From positions 806,001 through 870,000 of the forward strand of contig NZ_LBMJ01000001.1 of assembly GCF_001413925.1 (NCBI RefSeq): 64,000 nt of DNA, given 5' to 3'. Below, piece by piece: positions 1 to 8,783 of this stretch. Position numbers and translations under genes: made by a program. Numbering within the stretch: the first letter of the stretch is position 1; each line of letters begins with the position of its first letter. The notes beneath the pieces were generated by a model. That model did not search any database and was not told where the DNA came from. It was given only the letters and a program-made list of their open reading frames with translations. Source of the DNA: Nonlabens sp. YIK11. GTDB taxonomy: Bacteria > Bacteroidota > Bacteroidia > Flavobacteriales > Flavobacteriaceae.

Positions 1-12
1 TTTCGCGAAAGC
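1..12. repeat. Interspersed palindrome, copy 1 (cut by window edge)
   Basis: Right part of the GCTTTCGCGAAAGC palindrome. It is read in frame as F-A-K-A just before the mature part of the first OmpH protein, so it forms the signal-peptidase site. Confidence 0.8.
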
Positions 13-796
13 GCAAAGAGGCATAAGAGTTGGTTACGTTGATATGGAGTACATCTTAGAAAGCGTTCCAGAATACCAGAAAGCGTCAGAGCAATTAGAG
101 CAGCGCATGCAAGGATGGAAGACCGAAATCGAAAAGATGGAGTCTGAAATTGCCCAAATGGAGACTTCTCTCAAGAACGAACGCGTTTTGCTTACTAAGG
201 AATTGATAGAGGAGCGTGAAGAAGAAATAGGCATCAAGCGACAAGCCCTAAATGATTACCAGCAAAAAAGATTTGGCGCGCAAGGTGATTTCATCAAGCA
301 AAAACAACAGTTGATTCAACCAGTCCAAGATCAGGTATTCAACGAGATGCAAAAGATAGGTGAGCAAAAGAAGTATGACATGATCCTTGAGCGATCAGAG
401 ACTACCATGCTTTACAGCGATGACCGTCATGATTTGAGTGATGATGTATTAAGAGCCATAGGTCGTACCGGCAAGAAGGCAGATCGTGAAGAAAGAAATC
501 AGTCCAGAAATACTCCAGTTGAGGATGTCAAGGACGAGCCGTATATGTCAGTACAAGAAGCTGCAGATCGTCAGGAAAAAGTAGCTGCAAAAGAGGCGAT
601 CATTGATGAGAAGCAAGCCGCCAGAGCAGCAAAATTAAGATTTAGAGACAGCGTAAAAGAAGCTAGAGCAAGAGAATACCAAGAACGTAAAGAGGCAAGT
701 ATCAAAGAGCGACAACGTAGAAAAGACAGTGTTCTTGCCGCTCGCAAAGCAGATAAAGAAAAGAAGGAAAATAACAATCCTCCAGACAATAAATAA
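2..796 (+). CDS. OmpH/Skp family periplasmic chaperone (5' end outside window)
   Basis: Skp-like chaperones hold unfolded outer-membrane proteins in the periplasm. The frame is open from base 2, upstream of the first ATG at 44: it reads FAKAQRGIRVGYVDMEYILE, and GYVDMEYIL is the usual start of mature flavobacterial OmpH. So the ATG at 44 is internal and the true start with most of the signal peptide is off the window. After residue ~20 the protein is coiled-coil, rich in E, K and Q. Beyond the core it has a long charged Lys/Arg/Glu tail of roughly 110 residues, longer than E. coli Skp. A second OmpH gene follows after 60 bp, the usual tandem pair downstream of bamA in this group. Confidence 0.85.
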   Translation, partial: FAKAQRGIRVGYVDMEYILESVPEYQKASEQLEQRMQGWKTEIEKMESEIAQMETSLKNERVLLTKELIEEREEEIGIKRQALNDYQQKRFGAQGDFIKQKQQLIQPVQDQVFNEMQKIGEQKKYDMILERSETTMLYSDDRHDLSDDVLRAIGRTGKKADREERNQSRNTPVEDVKDEPYMSVQEAADRQEKVAAKEAIIDEKQAARAAKLRFRDSVKEARAREYQERKEASIKERQRRKDSVLAARKADKEKKENNNPPDNK

Positions 797-811
797 AGGT
801 TTCAAACCCAT

Positions 812-819
812 TATATTTG
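812..819 (+). promoter_or_regulatory. Candidate -7 element for the second OmpH gene
   Basis: TATATTTG matches the Bacteroidetes -7 consensus TAnnTTTG and lies 37 bp before the ATG at 857. No clear -33 TTG is present at the right distance, so this is tentative. Confidence 0.4.
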
Positions 820-856
820 CAGCCCGTTACCATAAAATAAAATAACAAAGTTGATA

Positions 857-1378
857 ATGAAACAAGTAAAAAATTTAATAGCCATTGCCGCATTTGTAGT
901 TGCAGGAACCTTTACAGCGACCGCACAGACAGCCGCGTCAAAAGTGTGTCACATTGCATCTCAAGAATTGGTTGAAATTATGCCAAAGGCAAAAGCAGCC
1001 GAGAAGCAATTGAGAAACCTTGCAAAAACTTATGAGGCAGAGCTGGTAAACATGGATAAAGCTTTACAAACGAAGTCCCAAGAAGCACAGCAAAAAGCTC
1101 CTACACGTACTGATGAGGAGAACCAGCGTATCTTGGAGCAAATCCAGGCAGACCGCAAGACTATCGAAGAGTTTTATACCAATTCTCAAAAGTCTCTTTC
1201 TCAAAAAAGAACTGATCTATTAAAGCCAGTTTATGAAGAGGCAAGACAAGCGATCTTTAAAGTAGCTAGAGCAAAAGGTTTTGACTATGTTCTTGATTCT
1301 ACTACGGGAACTGGAGTGATCATGGCAGATGGTTATGATTTGATGCCAGACGTGAAGAAAGCATTAGGTATCCAATAG
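857..1378 (+). CDS. OmpH/Skp family periplasmic chaperone
   Basis: A 173-residue Skp-like protein. A TTG in frame at 851 is possible, but the ATG at 857 gives a clean signal peptide: MKQVKN, a hydrophobic stretch, then TATAQ at about residue 24. The mature part begins with the beta-strand segment KVCHIASQELVEIMP, continues as a charged coiled coil (residues ~45-125), and ends with the typical GFDYVLDSTTG...DLMPDVKKALGI segment. The length fits the family. It lies directly behind another OmpH gene and is closed by a strong terminator, so the pair probably shares the job of escorting outer-membrane proteins. Confidence 0.9.
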   Translation: MKQVKNLIAIAAFVVAGTFTATAQTAASKVCHIASQELVEIMPKAKAAEKQLRNLAKTYEAELVNMDKALQTKSQEAQQKAPTRTDEENQRILEQIQADRKTIEEFYTNSQKSLSQKRTDLLKPVYEEARQAIFKVARAKGFDYVLDSTTGTGVIMADGYDLMPDVKKALGIQ

Positions 1379-1399
1379 GAATACACTTAAAAATACAAG

Positions 1400-1435
1400 A
1401 AACCGTCTCTACAATGTAGAGGCGGTTTTATTTTT
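1400..1435 (+). terminator. Rho-independent terminator after ompH
   Basis: 13-bp stem AAACCGTCTCTAC/GTAGAGGCGGTTT with one G-U pair, a three-base AAT loop and a T-rich tail. Confidence 0.85.
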
Positions 1436-1468
1436 GGCGTAAATTAAGATCTCAAACAACACATCATT

Positions 1469-2254
1469 TTGAGTAAGGCACCCTTAGGTTTTTTTGATAG
1501 CGGCGTTGGCGGCACTTCAGTTTGGAAAGAAGTGGTTCAGCTCTTGCCACATGAGAACACTATCTATCTCGCCGACTCTAAAAATGCGCCCTACGGTATT
1601 AAATCCAGGCAAGAGATCATTGATTTGAGCATCAAGAACACAGAGTATCTGCTTGCCCAAGGTTGTAAGTTAATTGCCGTTCCCTGTAACACGGCCACCA
1701 CAAATGCCATTGATTATTTGAGAGCTAATTACAAGGTTCCCTTCATAGGTATAGAACCGGCCATAAAGCCCGCAGCCCTAAATTCTGATACCAAAAAAAT
1801 TGGCATTTTAGCTACTAAAGGTACCTTGTCCAGCCAATTGTTTAAAACCACTCAAGAAAAATTCACAAGAGATATTGCCACAATTGAAGTCACAGGTACT
1901 GGCATCGTGGAACTTATTGAATCTGGCAAGAAAGACAGTCGTGAGATGAAATCCCTACTGCAGGCAATCACACAGCCATTCATGACTTCAGGCATTGATT
2001 ATTTGGTTTTGGGGTGTAGTCATTACCCATATATCAAAACCACGTTGCAGGAATTGCTACCTAAAAACGTTAAGATCATAGATTCTGGTGCAGCCGTGGC
2101 AAGGCAGACCTTGGCGGTTTTACAAGAGCAGAATCTTCTCAATACAAGTAGTGACTCAGGACAGCATCGGCTCTTTTCAAATGCAGATCCTACGGTTCTG
2201 GAAGAGCTTATTCAGCCTGTAGAAAATGCTACAATTGCCTCATTGGATTTTTGA
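1469..2254 (+). CDS. murI: Glutamate racemase
   Basis: Interconverts L- and D-glutamate, supplying D-Glu for peptidoglycan. It has 261 residues, normal for the family. The start is TTG at 1469 (no ATG in a usable position), giving MSKAPLGFFDSGVGG. Both catalytic cysteines are visible: Cys73 in VPCNTATTNA and Cys183 in LGCSHYPY. The substrate-binding DSGVGG motif is at residues 10-15 and the ADSKNAPYG motif at 35-43. The gene follows the OmpH pair, a common flavobacterial order, but the terminator at 1400 separates them, so it probably has its own promoter. Confidence 0.95.
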   Translation: MSKAPLGFFDSGVGGTSVWKEVVQLLPHENTIYLADSKNAPYGIKSRQEIIDLSIKNTEYLLAQGCKLIAVPCNTATTNAIDYLRANYKVPFIGIEPAIKPAALNSDTKKIGILATKGTLSSQLFKTTQEKFTRDIATIEVTGTGIVELIESGKKDSREMKSLLQAITQPFMTSGIDYLVLGCSHYPYIKTTLQELLPKNVKIIDSGAAVARQTLAVLQEQNLLNTSSDSGQHRLFSNADPTVLEELIQPVENATIASLDF

Positions 2255-2346
2255 ATAACTTCTGCCCACTGTTGAAAAGTCTAGAGACGAGCCATCGCGC
2301 TTCCCTTACCTAAATTGTATTTTTAAAGCTCCTAAAATCAAGCACA

Positions 2347-4965
2347 TTGGCAGCCAAAAGTAAGAAGGTTACACCCTTAATGCAGCAATACAACAAGATC
2401 AAGGTAAAATATCCTGATGCTTTGTTGCTCTTCCGTGTGGGCGATTTTTACGAGACCTTTGGCGAGGACGCCGTCAAGACCGCACGTATTCTCAATATTG
2501 TTTTGACCAACAGGAACAATGGTGGCGAGCGCACAGAGCTGGCAGGTTTCCCGCACCATTCCTTGAATACCTACTTGCCTAAGCTCGTCCGTGCTGGTGA
2601 GCGTGTGGCCATTTGTGATCAACTGGAAGATCCTAAACAGACTAAAAATATCGTCAAACGTGGTGTGACAGAGTTGATTACGCCTGGTGTTTCCCTCAAC
2701 GATGAAGTCTTGCAGGCGGGCAGTAACAATTTTTTGGCGGCAATATCGCTTTCGCGAAATGTCTATGCCGTGGCATTTCTGGATATATCCACCGGTGAGT
2801 TTTTGATAAGCCAAGGAACAAAAGAAGAAGCCGATAAATTATTGCAGAACTTCAATCCTAGTGAGGTCTTGGTGTCTCGCAGCGATAAAAAGCAACTGGC
2901 TCAAGACTTTCCTTATGATTTGCCTTTTTTCTACTTAGAAGATTGGGTGTTCCAGATTGATTATGCCAGAGAAAGCCTACTCAAACACTTTAAAGTAAAT
3001 TCCTTAAAAGGTTATGGAGTAGAAAAGCTGGATGAAGCCCTAATTTCAGCAGGAGCCATTTTACATTACCTCGCCGAAACCCAACACCATCAAATTGACC
3101 ACATCGCCACCATATCCAGGATAGAAGATGACAGCTTCGTCTGGATGGATCGATTTACCGTGCGTAATTTGGAGCTGTATCAGGCACTCAGTTCTGGTGC
3201 CGTTACGTTGATTGATGTCATTGACCAGACGACAACATCCATGGGCGCACGTTTGCTCAAGCGCTGGATGGCGTTCCCGCTTAAAAATGCAGATCAAATA
3301 AAAAAGCGACACGATGTGGTCGCTTATTTTAAAGCTCAATCACAAATCAGAGAAGCTATCAAGAATCAGCTCAAAAGTATGAATGATCTTGAGCGTCTGG
3401 TTTCAAAAGTCGCTGTCGGTAAGATTTGCCCGCGAGAGGTGATTCAATTGAAGAATAGTTTGTTAGCCATTGCTCCTATCAAGAAACTGGCGATGGAAGC
3501 TCCAGACAGTTCATTACAGGTCTTGGGCGAGAGCCTCAACAACTGCACGCACCTTGTTGAGCTCATTCAAGAGCGTCTGGATGAAGAAGCACCTGTCAAC
3601 ATCTTAAAAGGAAAAACCATCGCTAATGGCTTTTATGAAGAGCTGGATGAGCTGCGGGACTTAGCAACTTCAGGAAAGGACTATCTAGATAAGATGCTGG
3701 ATCGACACAGTAAGGAAACTGGTATTTCCAGCCTAAAAATATCCAGCAATAATGTATTTGGCTATTATATAGAAGTCCGCAATTCCCATAAAGATAAAGT
3801 CCCAGAATCCTGGACACGTAAACAAACCCTTGTCAACGCAGAGCGTTACATTACTGAGGAGCTTAAGGAATATGAGGGAAAAATATTGGGTGCAGAAGAA
3901 CGTATCCATGCCCTGCAACAAGAGCTGTTTGAAAAGGTCGTTCAGGAAATCATTCCCTTTATCAAGGCCATTCAAAACAATGCACATTTGATTGGACAGT
4001 TGGACTGTTTGTTGTCCTTTGCAGATCATGCTGTGGCGTCCAATTACACGAGACCAGAGATTTTAGAGACTGATGAATTGGTCATTAAAGGTGGACGTCA
4101 TCCAGTGATAGAAAAAATGTTGCCCGCAGATCAGCCTTATATTCCTAATGATGTACAACTAGATCGAGAGGAACAGCAAATCATCATGATCACTGGACCC
4201 AACATGAGTGGTAAAAGTGCGATCCTAAGACAAACGGCATTGATTGTCCTACTCGCTCAAATAGGAAGTTTTGTTCCTGCAGATGAGGTCAAAATGGGAA
4301 TCGTAGATAAAATATTTACGAGAGTTGGAGCAAGCGATAACATATCTCAAGGTGAATCTACCTTCATGACAGAAATGAACGAGAGCGCAAGTATCTTGAA
4401 TAACGTGAGTGACCGCAGTTTGATTTTGCTAGACGAGATAGGTCGTGGTACGAGTACCTATGACGGTATTTCCATCGCCTGGGCCATCACAGAATATCTT
4501 CACGAGCATCCATTTAAGGCAAAGACCTTGTTTGCTACCCATTATCACGAGCTCAATGAAATGACGGAACAGTTTGACCGCATCAAAAATTATAATGTTG
4601 AGGTCAAAGAATTGAAGGATAAAGTGCTGTTCATGCGCAAGCTAATTCCTGGCGGTAGTCATCATAGTTTTGGAATTCACGTAGCAAAAATGGCGGGCAT
4701 GCCTCAACAAGTGATTCATAAAGCTCAAAAGATTTTAAAAACTCTTGAAAAGTCGCACCAACGAGAAGATTCTAAAGCTGCCATGAAAGCGGTGCAAGAT
4801 GAAGAAATGCAATTGAGTTTCTTCAACCTAGACGATCCATTGCTGGAGGAAGTGCGCAATGAAATACTGCAGGTTGACATCAACACCTTAACGCCAGTCG
4901 AGGCATTAATGAAATTGAACGAGATAAAACGCATGCTCGTGGGAAAGGATAAAGCCACAGGATAA
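2347..4965 (+). CDS. mutS: DNA mismatch repair protein MutS
   Basis: Recognises mismatches and starts mismatch repair. It has 872 residues, standard for MutS1. TTG start at 2347 (MAAKSKKVTPLMQQY). The mismatch-reading F-Y-E motif is at residues 34-36 (GDFYETF). The ATPase has a Walker A GPNMSGKS near residue 617 and Walker B LILLDEIGRGTST near 695, followed by the ATHYHEL switch. The C-terminal segment resembles the dimerisation tail (VNTLTP-EALMKLNEIK type). A copy of the genome-wide palindrome at 2749 is read as SLSRN in domain I/II. A TATTTTTA at 2319 could be a weak -7 element. Confidence 0.97.
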   Translation: MAAKSKKVTPLMQQYNKIKVKYPDALLLFRVGDFYETFGEDAVKTARILNIVLTNRNNGGERTELAGFPHHSLNTYLPKLVRAGERVAICDQLEDPKQTKNIVKRGVTELITPGVSLNDEVLQAGSNNFLAAISLSRNVYAVAFLDISTGEFLISQGTKEEADKLLQNFNPSEVLVSRSDKKQLAQDFPYDLPFFYLEDWVFQIDYARESLLKHFKVNSLKGYGVEKLDEALISAGAILHYLAETQHHQIDHIATISRIEDDSFVWMDRFTVRNLELYQALSSGAVTLIDVIDQTTTSMGARLLKRWMAFPLKNADQIKKRHDVVAYFKAQSQIREAIKNQLKSMNDLERLVSKVAVGKICPREVIQLKNSLLAIAPIKKLAMEAPDSSLQVLGESLNNCTHLVELIQERLDEEAPVNILKGKTIANGFYEELDELRDLATSGKDYLDKMLDRHSKETGISSLKISSNNVFGYYIEVRNSHKDKVPESWTRKQTLVNAERYITEELKEYEGKILGAEERIHALQQELFEKVVQEIIPFIKAIQNNAHLIGQLDCLLSFADHAVASNYTRPEILETDELVIKGGRHPVIEKMLPADQPYIPNDVQLDREEQQIIMITGPNMSGKSAILRQTALIVLLAQIGSFVPADEVKMGIVDKIFTRVGASDNISQGESTFMTEMNESASILNNVSDRSLILLDEIGRGTSTYDGISIAWAITEYLHEHPFKAKTLFATHYHELNEMTEQFDRIKNYNVEVKELKDKVLFMRKLIPGGSHHSFGIHVAKMAGMPQQVIHKAQKILKTLEKSHQREDSKAAMKAVQDEEMQLSFFNLDDPLLEEVRNEILQVDINTLTPVEALMKLNEIKRMLVGKDKATG
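2749..2760. repeat. Interspersed palindrome, partial copy inside mutS
   Basis: GCTTTCGCGAAA followed by tg instead of gc: 12 of 14 core positions. Frame reads S-L-S-R-N. Confidence 0.6.
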
Positions 4966-4980
4966 TTTTACATTAAATCC

Positions 4981-5010
4981 TTTGCAGAATAAGGAAAGTT
5001 ATTAAATTTG
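4981..5010 (+). promoter_or_regulatory. Promoter of the tRNA-Gly/tRNA-Leu unit
   Basis: TTTG at 4981-4984 and TAAATTTG at 5003-5010, spaced 18 bp. This is an excellent match to the Bacteroidetes sigma-70 consensus (-33 TTTG, -7 TAnnTTTG). Confidence 0.75.
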
Positions 5011-5069
5011 CATCCGCTTTGAAACGTAGTTTTAAAGTGATTGTTCTTCAAATTTTGAAATACAATAAT

Positions 5070-5141
5070 GCGAAAGTAGCTCAGGGGTAGAGCATCACCT
5101 TGCCAAGGTGGAGGTCGCGGGTTCAAATCCCGTCTTTCGCT
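5070..5141 (+). tRNA. tRNA-Gly (anticodon GCC)
   Basis: 72-nt cloverleaf. Acceptor stem GCGAAAG/CTTTCGC, D-arm with AGCTCAGGGGTAGAGC, anticodon GCC at 5102-5104 in loop TTGCCAA, T-arm GCGGGTTCAAATCCCGT, discriminator T. CCA is not encoded. Confidence 0.97.
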
Positions 5142-5147
5142 CTAGAA

Positions 5148-5173
5148 AAAGCCGATTAAACGTCGGCTTTTTT
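5148..5173 (+). terminator. Hairpin terminator between the two tRNAs
   Basis: AAAGCCGA/TCGGCTTT stem with a seven-base loop, then a T-run. The tRNA-Leu behind it either relies on read-through or has its own promoter. Confidence 0.7.
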
Positions 5174-5205
5174 GATCATACCAATGATGTGTCGCTGACA
5201 CAATC

Positions 5206-5291
5206 GCTCGAGTGGTGGAATTGGTAGACACGTTGGACTTAAAATCCAATGAGCAGTAATGTTCGTACGGGTTCAAGTCCCGTCTCGAGTA
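5206..5291 (+). tRNA. tRNA-Leu (anticodon TAA)
   Basis: 86-nt type II tRNA. Acceptor GCTCGAG/CTCGAGT, anticodon TAA at 5240-5242 in stem TTGGA/TCCAA, a long variable arm typical of leucine tRNA, T-arm with GGGTTCAAGTCCC, discriminator A. CCA is not encoded. Confidence 0.97.
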
Positions 5292-5293
5292 CA

Positions 5294-5324
5294 AAAAAGC
5301 TTCTCTTTTAGAGAGGCTTTTTTA
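5294..5324 (+). terminator. Terminator after tRNA-Leu
   Basis: AAAAGCTTCTC/GAGAGGCTTTT stem with a G-U pair, followed by a T-run. Confidence 0.75.
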
Positions 5325-5423
5325 GTTTTATTGCATTTTATAATCATTCAGCTTCACTCGTACATCTTCCTCCTTAGTTTTCAACCGCAGCTTTTTAAGT
5401 GTGAAGATGTAATGTGTATGGAG

Positions 5424-5443
5424 TTCGCTTTCGCGAAAGCGAA
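5424..5443. repeat. Interspersed palindrome, intergenic copy
   Basis: Full 20-bp perfect palindrome TTCGCTTTCGCGAAAGCGAA between the tRNA terminator and the 3' end of the convergent marC-like gene. The rest of 5325-5497 shows nothing recognisable. Confidence 0.9.
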
Positions 5444-5497
5444 ATAATCATCCATAATAGTGCTCAAATCGAGGTGGATTATAAACTTAAGTTCAGC

Positions 5498-6112
5498 TTA
5501 ATTAAGGACGGTGAAGAAATCCTTTAATCCGGTAAGAATGCTTTGTACCGCATAGGATGCGAGTATCAAACCCATCACCTTACTGATGACTGTAATTCCG
5601 TAGGAACCTATTCTTTTTTGAACGGCATTTGCAGCAATCAACAGTAGACTTGTTAAGGTGATGACGATAAGAACGAGGACCGTGGTTATGGCTTGTTGCT
5701 CTATGCTGTATAGGTTGTTGTTAGTCATGAGTACCACGGCCATGATCGCACCAGGAGAAGCGATGGAAGGGATCGCGATGGGAAAGATGGAAACGTGTTT
5801 ATAGTCTGTGATTTTACTTTTTTCGCTTTCGGGTTTTCCTTCTCCAAAAATCATGGTCAAGGCAAAAAGAAACAGAATAACTCCACCTGAAATCTGAAAG
5901 GCATTCAAAGAGACTTCCATCCCTTCCAGGATAAGTTGGCCTACCACGATAAAAAACAATAGGATCAAGAAGGCGATGAAGGAAGCTCGTAGGGCAATCT
6001 TACGTTTGTGTTTCTTGTCAAAGTTTTTTGTTGCTTCCAGATACACAGGTACAGACCCCAACGGATCAATTACCGCGATCAGGAATAAAATGGTGGTGAT
6101 GATTTCTGTCAT
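5498..6112 (-). CDS. MarC family integral membrane protein
   Basis: 204 residues with about six hydrophobic segments, the size and profile of MarC/UPF0056 proteins. It starts with MTEIITTILFLIAVIDPLGS; the IDPLG(S/N)VP segment near residues 15-22 is the family signature. A second hallmark, SIASPGAIMAVVLM, sits near the middle, where the half-repeat begins. The function of the family is unclear; the old link to multiple antibiotic resistance has not held up, and transport of a small molecule is only suggested by the fold. The gene starts 1 bp after the stop of the DUF3124 lipoprotein gene, so the two form an operon read on the minus strand. Confidence 0.85.
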   Translation of the reverse strand: MTEIITTILFLIAVIDPLGSVPVYLEATKNFDKKHKRKIALRASFIAFLILLFFIVVGQLILEGMEVSLNAFQISGGVILFLFALTMIFGEGKPESEKSKITDYKHVSIFPIAIPSIASPGAIMAVVLMTNNNLYSIEQQAITTVLVLIVITLTSLLLIAANAVQKRIGSYGITVISKVMGLILASYAVQSILTGLKDFFTVLN

Positions 6113-6113
6113 G

Positions 6114-6656
6114 TTATTTTACTCTTTTTCCCTGTGTGGTAAAGGAAAGGCCTTGCTGCCTGTTGGTAGAGTTCATGACACCTTCAAACATAGGTTCTGG
6201 AGTCGTAGTTGAGGCTTTCCATTCAAAAAGGAAATTTGATCCTGTGCCGCCAGTGACGTCTTCTTCATCTATAATAATCTCCACGGTTTCCATAGGTGCT
6301 AGATAGATGGGCTGATCGAAATAGGTTCTGATCATTTTACCATGCGTATCAAAATATTTGGCACTCAGTACGTAAATAGAATCCGTATCGCTGGTGTTGC
6401 GCAGGCTTGCCGTGGCGGTTAGGTTGATACGCTTATGTTCTGATAGGTTATAAATCTGCGAATAGATAGATAGGTAGGTCTTTCCAGTTTCTAAAGAATC
6501 CAGTTGAGAGGTATCAGCAGCTCTTTTAGACCAGTTCTCTGGATTGACGGAACTCATTTTTTCCTGTTCCTCGCAACTTGCTAGGGCAAGTGCAAAAAAG
6601 CAGAAAGTGTATAGATAGTCTTTAATTCTCAACCTTTTAAATAAGTTCATCTCCAT
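6114..6656 (-). CDS. DUF3124 domain lipoprotein
   Basis: 180 residues with an N-terminal hydrophobic segment ending in LALASCEE, a lipobox with Cys near residue 28, so a membrane-anchored lipoprotein. The body (SIYSQIYNLSEHKRINLTATASLRNTSD... FDQPIYLAPMETVEIIIDEEDVTGG) matches the beta-rich DUF3124 family, whose role is unknown. Met3 (6650) is an alternative start. It is first in a two-gene operon with the MarC-like gene. TAAAGATA at 6670-6677 (TATCTTTA on the minus strand) is a possible imperfect -7 element. Confidence 0.75.
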   Translation of the reverse strand: MEMNLFKRLRIKDYLYTFCFFALALASCEEQEKMSSVNPENWSKRAADTSQLDSLETGKTYLSIYSQIYNLSEHKRINLTATASLRNTSDTDSIYVLSAKYFDTHGKMIRTYFDQPIYLAPMETVEIIIDEEDVTGGTGSNFLFEWKASTTTPEPMFEGVMNSTNRQQGLSFTTQGKRVK

Positions 6657-7009
6657 CCTATTTTAAATCATAAAGATACTTATTTGATACCGAGTTATTA
6701 TCAGGCTCGAGACAGTAGCTCGTTAGGTTTAACAATACTTTTTTTGATTCTAATACTGCTTTCAATATACATGTTCGCTGGTATGCAGAGATCTATCAAG
6801 CCTACTTAAGATATCGTTATCAAAAACAAGAGGTCCAATCTTAACGTAACATTCTCAGCCCGCTTCTTATCAAAACTTAGTGCTATATTATCTTTACAGG
6901 AATAGCTGGTGGTATACTAAAATGCAGTATGCAGATGGTTTTAAATCATTTGATGATTTTGGATTAATTGATTACCTGGCTGACCACTGCCTTCAAAACT
7001 TAATAAAAC
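6657..7009. other. Divergent intergenic region before cysE
   Basis: A 353-bp AT-rich spacer between the DUF3124 gene (minus) and cysE (plus). A possible plus-strand -7 element TATCTTTA lies at 6889-6896, which would leave a leader of about 110 nt. I see no riboswitch-like conserved core and no convincing coding frame. Confidence 0.5.
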
Positions 7010-7804
7010 ATGCTTTCGACTCAACTCATAGACGCGATCACCGCCCAAAAGAAGGAAGTTTCGGTTTCCATGAGATTAAAAAGCGAATCACAACGATTTA
7101 GCCAGTTGCTGTTTCATGCATTCTTTGATTCAGAAACAGACACTGTCGCAGCACTAAGAGAGTTGGAAGATCTTTTTCTGGTCATACGGAATTTGGCCTG
7201 CCCAGACATTAAAGGCAAGCCCTGCAAGACTTGGGAAGACTTTACGGTTGCGATACCAGATTTATTTTGCAGTTTAAAAAAGGATGCTACGGCTATTTAT
7301 GATAATGACCCAGCAGCAAAATCTCTGGAAGAAGTATACCTGGCCTATCCTGGATTTTTTGCGATTGCTATTTATAGAATGGCTAGAGTTTTTTACAAGC
7401 TAGGTTTACCACTTATTCCTAGGCTCATGACCGAATATGCGCACCAGCTTACAGGAATCGATATCCACCCAGGAGCAACCATAGGTGCCTCTTTGTTCAT
7501 TGATCACGGTACAGGTGTCGTCATAGGCGAGACGGCAGAGATCCATAATCACGTTAAGATTTACCAAGGTGTAACTCTAGGCGCGCTAACGGTAAAAAAA
7601 TCTCTGCAGGATCAAAAAAGACATCCTACCATACAAGATCATGTTACTATCTATGCTAACGCTACTATTCTAGGTGGCGATACTATAATAGGCGCACGTA
7701 GCACTATTGGTGGAAACGCTTGGATAACTTCATCTGTAGATAAAAACACAGTGGCGATATACACGGCACAGATAAAAACATCAACCCAAAAAACAAATTC
7801 ATGA
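7010..7804 (+). CDS. cysE: Serine O-acetyltransferase
   Basis: Makes O-acetylserine from serine and acetyl-CoA, the first step of cysteine synthesis. 264 residues: an alpha-helical N-terminal half, then the left-handed beta-helix of hexapeptide repeats from about residue 150. Recognisable are GIDIHPGATIG, the catalytic FIDHGTGVVIGETAEI with its conserved His, and YQGVTLGAL. The ATG at 7010 fits the usual N-terminal length. It overlaps the next gene (cysM) by 4 bp (ATGA), showing translational coupling of the two steps. Confidence 0.93.
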   Translation: MLSTQLIDAITAQKKEVSVSMRLKSESQRFSQLLFHAFFDSETDTVAALRELEDLFLVIRNLACPDIKGKPCKTWEDFTVAIPDLFCSLKKDATAIYDNDPAAKSLEEVYLAYPGFFAIAIYRMARVFYKLGLPLIPRLMTEYAHQLTGIDIHPGATIGASLFIDHGTGVVIGETAEIHNHVKIYQGVTLGALTVKKSLQDQKRHPTIQDHVTIYANATILGGDTIIGARSTIGGNAWITSSVDKNTVAIYTAQIKTSTQKTNS

Positions 7805-8697
7805 GTCACTCGATTCTAGATCAGATAGGTAACACGCCACTGGTAAAATCCATGGTGCTTAATACAAATCCCAACGTCACTCTTTATTTTAAAATGGAAG
7901 GCGATAATCCTGGTGGCAGTGTTAAGGATAGAGCTGCATTTAACATGATCAAGAGCGCACTGGAAAGAGGTGAGATTGATGAGAATTCCAAACTAATTGA
8001 AGCAACCAGCGGTAATACTGGTATCGCGCTTGCCATGATCGCTGGGATCTATCAACTGGATATAGAACTGGTCATGCCAGAGAACGCCACAATAGAACGT
8101 GTGCAAACTATGAAAGCTTATGGCGCAAAAGTTATCCTTCATCCAGATGGCATTGAAGGCGCGAGAGATTATGCCACAGATAAAGTAAAAAAAGAAGGAT
8201 ATTTTTCCTTCAACCAGTTTGCTAATGAGGACAACTGGAAGGCGCATTACAAAACCACTGGTCCAGAAATATGGGAAGACACAGATGGCAAAGTCACGCA
8301 TTTCGTCTCCTCCATGGGAACCACAGGAACGATCATGGGAGCCTCTACCTATTTGAAGGAGCAAAGCAAAAACGTCCAGATCGTCGGCGTACAACCTACA
8401 GATGGCTCCAGCATTCCGGGAATACGTAAATGGCCCAAAGAATATCTGCCAGCCATCTTTGATGCCTCAAAAGTAGATCGTGTGATGGAAGTAAGTACAG
8501 ATCAAGCCAGAGCCATGGCCAGACGTCTCGCTAGGGAAGAAGGCATTTTTTCTGGAATGAGTAGTGGTGGAGCCACCACGGCAGCCTTGCAACTAGCCAA
8601 TGAACTGGAAAGCGGTGTGATTGTGAGTATCATCTGTGACCGCGGCGACCGTTATCTTTCTTCAGACCTTTTTGAGCAAAATACTGGTAATTTATAG
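7801..8697 (+). CDS. cysM: Cysteine synthase (O-acetylserine sulfhydrylase), CysM-like
   Basis: PLP enzyme that replaces the acetyl group of O-acetylserine with sulfide (or thiosulfate) to form cysteine. 298 residues, closer in length to CysM than to CysK. The PLP lysine is Lys42 in GGSVKDR, the substrate loop TSGNTG is at residues 69-74, and the phosphate-binding loop is STGTTGT-like (SSMGTTGTIMG). The C-terminal CDRGDRYLS is also family-typical. It is translationally coupled to cysE. No classic terminator follows; instead a composite palindrome lies 18 bp downstream. Confidence 0.92.
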   Translation: MSHSILDQIGNTPLVKSMVLNTNPNVTLYFKMEGDNPGGSVKDRAAFNMIKSALERGEIDENSKLIEATSGNTGIALAMIAGIYQLDIELVMPENATIERVQTMKAYGAKVILHPDGIEGARDYATDKVKKEGYFSFNQFANEDNWKAHYKTTGPEIWEDTDGKVTHFVSSMGTTGTIMGASTYLKEQSKNVQIVGVQPTDGSSIPGIRKWPKEYLPAIFDASKVDRVMEVSTDQARAMARRLAREEGIFSGMSSGGATTAALQLANELESGVIVSIICDRGDRYLSSDLFEQNTGNL

Positions 8698-8715
8698 ATG
8701 AGGTTGATGATGAAT

Positions 8716-8755
8716 TTCGCTTTCGCGCCTGCCTGTCGGCAGACAGGAAAGCGAA
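8716..8755. repeat. Composite palindrome, long form (copy L1)
   Basis: The usual palindrome arms (TTCGCTTTCGCG ... AAAGCGAA) with an inner inverted repeat (CCTGTC-GGCA-GACAGG) inserted. It lies between the convergent cysM and fructokinase 3' ends. 39 bases are identical, in opposite orientation, to the copy at 34119. Confidence 0.85.
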
Positions 8756-8783
8756 CTAACAACACATTTTTCACACTGCTTAT

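Noticed and set aside
6657..7009. Riboswitch upstream of cysE
   Set aside because: No conserved aptamer core or terminator/anti-terminator pair could be seen.
6880..7101. 73-residue plus-strand frame before cysE
   Set aside because: It overlaps the cysE start out of frame, has no recognisable domain, and most of it covers the probable promoter/leader region.
8716..8755. Composite palindrome as an ordinary terminator of cysM
   Set aside because: No T-run follows on either strand, and the same 39 bp appear inverted at 34119 between genes read in one direction.
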